From assembly GCA_014706295.1 (NCBI GenBank), contig JACSVZ010000022.1, positions 5,970,830 to 6,034,829 of the forward strand: a stretch of 64,000 bases of DNA. The letters are read 5' to 3'. Shown piece by piece: positions 58,063 to 64,000 of this stretch. Positions within the stretch are counted from its first letter, which is position 1. The number at the start of each line of letters is the position of its first letter. The translations under genes and the position numbers were made by a program. The notes under the pieces were generated by a model. The model saw only the letters and a program-made list of their open reading frames with translations. It did not search any database and was not told where the DNA came from. Source of the stretch: Lycocorax pyrrhopterus obiensis (taxonomy: Eukaryota; Chordata; Aves; Passeriformes; Paradisaeidae).

Positions 58063-58922
58063 TAATAAAAGCAAACCTGTAAAGACCTTGTGTGGGGGGA
58101 AATAGTGCTAGGAAAGAGGCCTCTTTCAAAACCCCCTCTTAGTTCTGCTGTGTTTGTTTCCTGTCTTTTACAGCTGTGTCTATTTAGTGTTTGCTCAAAG
58201 GAAAAGTGTTGTCTTTCTTTTAAATTTCAATCCTCTCAGGGGATCTAGGTGCATCTACCTGAAAGCTGTGCCTCACCATGGATCCTCCTGTGTCTATTTA
58301 GTTGGGAAGGTGATTCTGGGCCTTATTAGTCATGATAAAACAGAAAGCTGGCTAAAAAAAAATACAAAAATGTAGAAGTTATCCTTTGAACTCATGTTTT
58401 GACTTGAGGGATTTCTTCTTCCTTCGAAGTCTGCTTGGTGTTTTTTTCATTCATTTCTGATGATCTTTCTAGTAATGAGAATGCAAGTTGTTCAAAAGGG
58501 TTTATAAAGGTTGACAGTGACTTATTATTGGTCCATGGGGTGTTTAAATTGCAAATATTATACTGGAAATCAGGCTTTAGAAGCGAGCTCTTCTTGAAAG
58601 ATTTATGGCTGCAGTTACAGAGGGTGTAATAAATTTAACATGGAATATAAAGCTGTATATCAGTCATGGCTTTCCTTACTGGAGTCCTCCTTGCATTGGT
58701 TGTGATAGCTGCTCCCTCTTCTTGAGTCTTCAGCAAGTGTGTGAGTGCGTGCTACTGGCAGGAAAAGCGTTTGGGAAGCTGTGGAAATCATCACCTGATA
58801 CAGAGAGAAAAATGATGTTTGTGTGTCTGGGGCTCTGCTGGTGGCAGCAGGTCTCCTCTGTGCCCACCTGAAGGGTGAGAAGAAGAAGGGGGGATGAAGT
58901 CAGAAGGGAGTTCCAACCTTAG
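58063..58922. other. non-coding, nothing recognised
   Basis: T-rich plus strand. A polypyrimidine tract with CTTTTACAG near 58166-58174 resembles a splice acceptor, but the frames after it close within about 25 codons. No exon is supported. Confidence 0.45.
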
Positions 58923-58980
58923 GAATCAGTCAGGTTGGAAAAGACACCCATGATCATAAAGTCCAACCTTTGAATGGTGC
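58923..58980 (-). mobile_element. old CR1-type 3' tail, minus strand
   Basis: GAATCAGTCAGGTTGGAAAA, GACACCCATGATCATAAAGT and CCAACCTTTGAATGG match the reverse complement of an older CR1 tail ('aatcatagaatggttggaaaagacctccaagatcatcaagtccaac'). It is very short. Confidence 0.65.
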
Positions 58981-61900
58981 CCTTCACAGGTGCTGCCAGT
59001 TACACTTATGGTAGCAAAACCTGAGAGAAAACAACCCATTTCCAATTAATGCAAGCTCTGTCATCAGCTGTGTGGTTGGCAATTTATTTTTATTACAGAC
59101 TGGCTGTGCTTTTGAGGCCTTTTCTTCAGAAGTTGGTTGAATTTGCTGAATGTTCCTCACCTGGAATTCATTGCTCATTGTGGTTCTCTTGATGCTGTGG
59201 TGGCAGGGGCTGATCTGCTGCAGCTGGAACTTGTTCCTTGCCCCATCCAAATCCTGAACCACTTAAAACTCCACCCACCCTAAGTTGCTCAGTAGAGATA
59301 TATTTCTTACCTTCCTGTATTCAAGCATACCAAAAGTAATCAAAGTTGCCTTTATTCCTTTTGTGTTGTGCATTTTGAGGTGTAATTTACAGCACATCCC
59401 TGGTGCTCTGCTCCTCTCTGAAATAATTAGGAGATTATTTTGGTCAATATGACTGAACGATGATTTAATGCTTTTCAATGGTGAGCTGTGTTGGTGACTC
59501 TTTAAGGATTAGAGGCTTAATGGAATGCACACATCAGGGTGGTGATTTAATCTTTTTCTCATAAAAATCTTCACAACAAGATAATAAACCATAAGAATAA
59601 AAATCATTTTGACAAACCTGACTAGCTTTCAGGCTGTGAAAAGTCTGAGTTAATTACCTGTGGGCCCTGCCTGTTATACTGAGGATTATTGAAAGGGCAA
59701 CTTCCAGGAAAGGTGTGAAGTTCCCATGTAGGCAATTGCAGTTTGGGGCTGGGAATGAAGGGCAGGAAATCTCCCTTCCTTCCATACCAAGGCATGGATC
59801 CTCAAATATATCCGTGTGTGTGTTTGCCAACAAGTAATTTTAATTTTTCTGGTGTTTATTTTTAAAAGAAATCCTCAAATGTTGTGCTAGATGGAATCTC
59901 TTATGAATCAAGTAGGTTTTCAAAGTTTAATAGGACACCTGCTCGTTAGCAACTTGTCTGGGCTGGCAACTCTTGTTCTTTTTGAAACAGCCTTGTCTCA
60001 TTCCTGTTGGTCAAACAAAATTTCTCTCTCTGGGTTCTCAAGCTGAGCTTCTCCAAGGCTGGCAGAGCAGTAGTGAGAGGTTTGAGTTGGGCAGCTGCCC
60101 AGTGGTCTGGGTGAAAAGTTTGGTGTCTCAGTCCAGTTTGCAGCAGAGAGAGGTGTTTTTTTATCCTGGACATGTGTCTTTATCTTTGTGCCTGCACTGG
60201 GAGCCCTTTTCCTTCTCGCTCTCAAGTGGGGGACACAGGTAACTGATGGAGAACATCCCTCCTGGAAGTAACCAGCTCCTGGATGGTGCTGGAGAAGGAA
60301 TTTCCAACACAAAAAAAGAAATAAGAATAGACTTACTCACAACTTGATAAAAAGTTTCTAAACTCAGGCAGGAGCTCCTGTGCTGGTCTGTTGCCAGGTG
60401 CGCTCTCGCACTCATGGGATTTTCCCTTCTCCTTCATCCCCTTTGTTTGGTGTAGGTGGCGTTGGGTGCTGTTAGATTTGGTTTCCCAGCTCCATAAGAG
60501 ATGATAGCACATCCCCAGAATGTCCTTCAGGTGAGGTAAGGAAGTGACTGGAGGCATTGCAGACATGCAGAGAAGGGCTAATGCTGGGTTTGGAAGCACT
60601 GAGGAGAAAGATATTCCAATAGAAAGGGAAATGCTGCATTGTGAGTAGCAAACTGGAATTTAAATGCAACAAGTCTTCAATTTTTAGAAATAGACTTGGA
60701 AAAAAAGGAATAGAAAAATAGTTGAATTTTTTTCCTCATTAAACAATGTTCTGTGCTTTTCAAACTGTCCCTTCTTTCCTTTGAGAGCTTTTTGAGACTC
60801 AGTGAATTGCTTTGTGAATGGTTATAAAGTGGAAAGTGCCCCTTAAATGGTGAGGTTTTGCCAGAAATAATGCAGCCCAATGGGTTAGGGTGAGCCTAGT
60901 AAGCTTTTATAATTTCATCCCTTTTGTCTGTCTCTTGTTCTCCCCCTCCCCAGCCCTAAAACCTTGGGGTGGCAGGGGGAGCAGCATCTCCTTTGTTAGA
61001 TTTATATAACTGTTCAGGGAGGAACAGAACTTGCATAGGGGAAATCTCATTTATCACTGGCACTGCTTCTAAACTTGGACTTCTAAGACAGATGTGAGGA
61101 GGATGAACAAGACTCCAGGGAGGTTGAAATGTATTTTCTTAGGGATAATGGCAAGTCTTCCTAGAGAGCTCTCTCTTGTTTCTGCAGACTGGATGCCCTT
61201 AAGCTGCTATCCTGACACCTCTCTCCATATTTCTGTCTTCCTGGTAATCAAAGCTGAAATGATTCTCAGAATTACTACATTTAAATGAACTGCTTGCTGG
61301 TACTGTGATTCAAGGATGATTTTTTTTTAAAAAAAGTAGTGATTTGGAGGTTGAAGTCTATTCTGGGCTGGACTGTAATACAGAATAATCTGCTGGCTGT
61401 CCAAGTAAATTCTCGTTCATTATTTAAAAATTTACTTGATTTTGATACTGTGGCTAAAACTAAGATAGTTTTTGAAATTTAATTTAGAAAAGGCAAAATA
61501 TTTTTCTGGTATCATGTGAAAGCAGGCAGAATGTGAATAGGTCCCTTTTATCAAGGATCTGTACCAAAGCAAAAAACTCAGAAGCTGGCTTTTGGCTCTG
61601 CTGCCATAAAAAGCACATGCCACTGCTTGTTTAATGTTTTCTTCCTAATGAACCCAAATGTTGTGACCTGGGTCTGTGAATGTGCTTGATTTGTAATCAA
61701 CTTCATCTGACAAGCTGTACTGCTGCCTTTTCTGTTGTTTATTTTTGAAAGGATGTGATGCTTGAAATGGTTCTTTTCATCTCTGAGATGCTCCCAGCAA
61801 CTGTGTGTGCTCTGCTAACGAGCCACGCTGCCCCTGCCTTTATGTTTGCTCACTGGCAGTCCTGCCAGTTTGATGTATGGAATAAAGCAGCTAATTCCAA

Positions 61901-62016
61901 GCAGTGTTCTGAGGCCAAATTCATGGTTTGGGTGGGAATTGAAGGGTTGCACGGATGAAATCTGATTAATAGGAAGGGATGATCTGGATGCTGAAGTGGT
62001 GCCATATGGTCTGGGA
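58981..62016. other. non-coding interval, no gene or transposon seen
   Basis: About 3 kb without recognisable repeats. T9-A7 block at about 61320-61335. The plus strand is richer in G and T than in C and A over most of it. Frames stay under about 105 codons and show no motif. Confidence 0.5.
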
Positions 62017-62073
62017 AGGGTAGGGAGGAGAGGAAAGGAGAGTGTGATTTTTTTTTTTTTTTTTTTTTTTTTT
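62017..62073. repeat. purine tract followed by 26-T homopolymer
   Basis: GGGAAGGGTAGGGAGGAGAG and GAAAGGAGAG lead to T26 at 62048-62073. It is the longest homopolymer in the window. No processed gene or LINE body adjoins it on the minus strand that would make the T-run a poly(A) tail, so I call it simple sequence. Confidence 0.85.
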
Positions 62074-64000
62074 AAATGTTTGTGGGATGATCAATAGCCC
62101 AATGAACCTGCTGGTAATGAGGGAACCCCAGCTATGGGCAAATCCTGATCTTAGTGTACCCGTGGTGGGATGGTTACCAGGAGTAGGTAATCACCTGCTG
62201 CTTTATTCTTGGGCTTCTCGAGGAGGAAATAACAACAAACAGAAATGAGCTTTTCCTCAGTGTGTCTGGCAATAAAAGCTGTTCCCTCCTCAGAAGTGCA
62301 GCAACCCCAGAAATCAGGAGATAAAAGCACAGACCTGTGAAGGATCCTGAGAGCAGTGCCTGCACAGGCAGGCTGCACTGGGGGATGTTTCAAGTTTGGT
62401 TTCAGGTGAGGAGGCAAGGGGAGACTGAGGCTCTGTGTGCTGGGGAGTTTGTTTAGAGTAGCAGCACAAATCTCATTATGGGGTGTGCTGCAGGAGTGAC
62501 CTGTCTGTGGCATTAATAATGAAAATTCAGAGGTGACTGCTGGCAGAAAGCAACTTTGTGCCTCAGGAACTGCAGAAATTCATAGAAGTAGAAGGCAAAA
62601 AAACTTGTGCAAGGCTTATGAGTAGACAGCAAGGATTTAATAAGCTAAAAGTGCCCCTTAAAAGGTGTTTGAGTTCCTAAGGGGAGTTTGCAGTGTCCTA
62701 AGGTTCCAGTGATCCTCTTCCACCAACCTGTTGGAGCTCTAAGTGGCCCAGTGCTATAAATGCCTCAGAATTGGACACTTGTAAAAGCCAAAACTTTGCA
62801 TTTTCAAATTCATACAAAGAACCTGGAAGTGAAAAGAAAACAAGGCAGTTTGCCTTGGGAGAAGGTGGGCTCCAGTGAAGGGGGGGAGTTATAAAGAGTC
62901 GGTGTGGGGACTTCCCTGGTTGAAATGAAGCAATGCACTTTCCAGGGCTGCAGAGCAAAGCTGAACACCCTGGTGAGTGCAGAATTGTGTGCCAGCAGAG
63001 GATAAGCCACGAGCTGGTCCCTGGAGAGAGGATTTGGGAATGATAAAAGAAACAAACTGCTGAGTCTGATGGTCCTGGGCCAAAGACAAAGTCTGGTAAC
63101 TAGAAACTAAAACTACTTTTGGGGAAGGCTTTACAAGTAGGTTGTACCCAAATGCCAGGGCTCTAGGAATCCTTGACTGCCAGCCAGGCATTTATAAAGG
63201 AAGTTTGCTGTATTCAGCAACCACTTCATGGCTGAGATACAGATCCACATGGAGGGTTTCAAGGTAAAATCCCTAGAAAGGAGGACTATTCTACACCTGC
63301 AGAGAATGCTGAGAGTTAAACATGTCTGAAATTGAGGACAGTGTGTCTCAGCAGAAGAATTTGCTGAATGAATCAGCAGGAGTGATTGGTAGATATGACT
63401 TGGCATGCAGGGATGGTAAAACCATGAAGGAATTTTTCATTTGAGGTGGCTCCTGTGCTCTGCACAGACGTGACTTGCTGCTTGTGCTGTGTGTTAGTGT
63501 CTGTGTGGCTGGAGGAAGGATCTGAGAGTTCGGTGAACACCACACATGTGGACAGCAGGACAGCGATAATCGAGGTTAAATGCTATAAATAAGGTGGCTT
63601 ATCCCAGGGGAAGCCTGGACTTTTCTGGGATGAGCAAAATCTGTTGAAAGACACATTTTCATAGTGAGGATTGGCAGGCTTTCCATACTGAAGGAAATGA
63701 CCCTGAACACTTGTCAGTGTTGGAAAAGGTGTTTCAAAGATGACAGCAAGTGTGGTTTTGCTCCCACTTTTCCTCCTGCAGCCAGCTGTGAAATGTTTGA
63801 GATGGGGAAGGATGTGTTTGGTAAGAGAATGATGGTTTGTGGACATGTTGCCCTGAGCGCCAGGGTCCTACAGGTTTGTCAGTCAGAGCTGTGCTGTTAT
63901 TGCAGATTTCTACTCCATTTTCAACATGTTCAGCACCCACTGCCTGCTGGGTGGTGCCTCGTGTTGAGCAAAGAGGATTTGCCCAAAATCTGTGATTTTT
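62074..64000. other. non-coding interval, no gene seen
   Basis: Purine-rich plus strand. Minus-strand frames of 85-120 codons (for example 62151-62513 and 62889-63191) overlap one another and have no motifs. No repeat recognised to the end of the window. Confidence 0.45.

Noticed and set aside
58150..58250. polypyrimidine tract plus ACAG as a splice acceptor
   Set aside because: All frames after it close quickly and no matching donor or conserved exon is visible.
1..64000. CRISPR arrays, tRNA, rRNA, bacterial operons, riboswitches
   Set aside because: Nothing in the sequence resembles these. The repeats present are avian CR1 and LTR elements.

Overview
The window looks like vertebrate non-coding DNA, almost certainly from a bird and probably from a songbird. 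The evidence is at least eighteen CR1 LINE pieces, most of them 5'-truncated copies ending in the avian CR1 3' tail (a version of CCTTCCAACCCAAACCATTCT followed by short TCTGTGA or TCTATGA units). There are also several short solo endogenous-retrovirus LTRs. I see no mammalian L1 or Alu-type repeats. CpG is sparse and the base composition is mixed. I found no protein-coding gene, exon, rRNA or tRNA that I can defend. The reading frames are short, interrupted and unrelated to known families, apart from a decayed CR1 reverse-transcriptase piece near 0.6-0.8 kb. I read the window as intergenic or deep-intronic sequence.

Layout. 0-15.5 kb: scattered CR1 tails, the CR1 reverse-transcriptase remnant, and one minus-strand solo LTR (1534-1898). 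15.5-23.6 kb: about 8 kb in which I recognise no transposon, containing AT-rich stretches that read like conserved regulatory DNA. 23.6-25.3 kb: two plus-strand solo LTRs from two different families, with a 12-bp-arm perfect hairpin between them. 26.3-27.2 kb: a diverged pair of an unidentified repeat unit. 32.3-33.3 kb: a minus-strand solo LTR and an old CR1. 36.1-37.7 kb: a cluster of LTRs. 39-46.6 kb: several candidate conserved non-coding elements, a solo LTR joined to a CR1 (41.1-41.65 kb), and a tandem pair of NF-kappaB-type decamers. 47-58 kb: more CR1, another solo LTR (51.3 kb), and the longest open frame (222 codons, probably chance). 58-64 kb: no strong repeats, a 26-T homopolymer, and G-over-C bias on the plus strand.

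The most informative content is the LTR history. Family 1 has six solo copies of 364-367 bp. Two have perfect 6-bp target-site duplications, one has a 5/6 match, one has an exact 6-bp repeat offset by one or two bases, and two have none. Their boundaries start with TA instead of the usual TG. Family 2 has two 386-bp copies in opposite orientation, each with an exact 6-bp duplication. No internal retroviral region is present beside any of them, so all appear to be solo LTRs left by LTR-LTR recombination. All alignments here were done by eye; no database search was possible.
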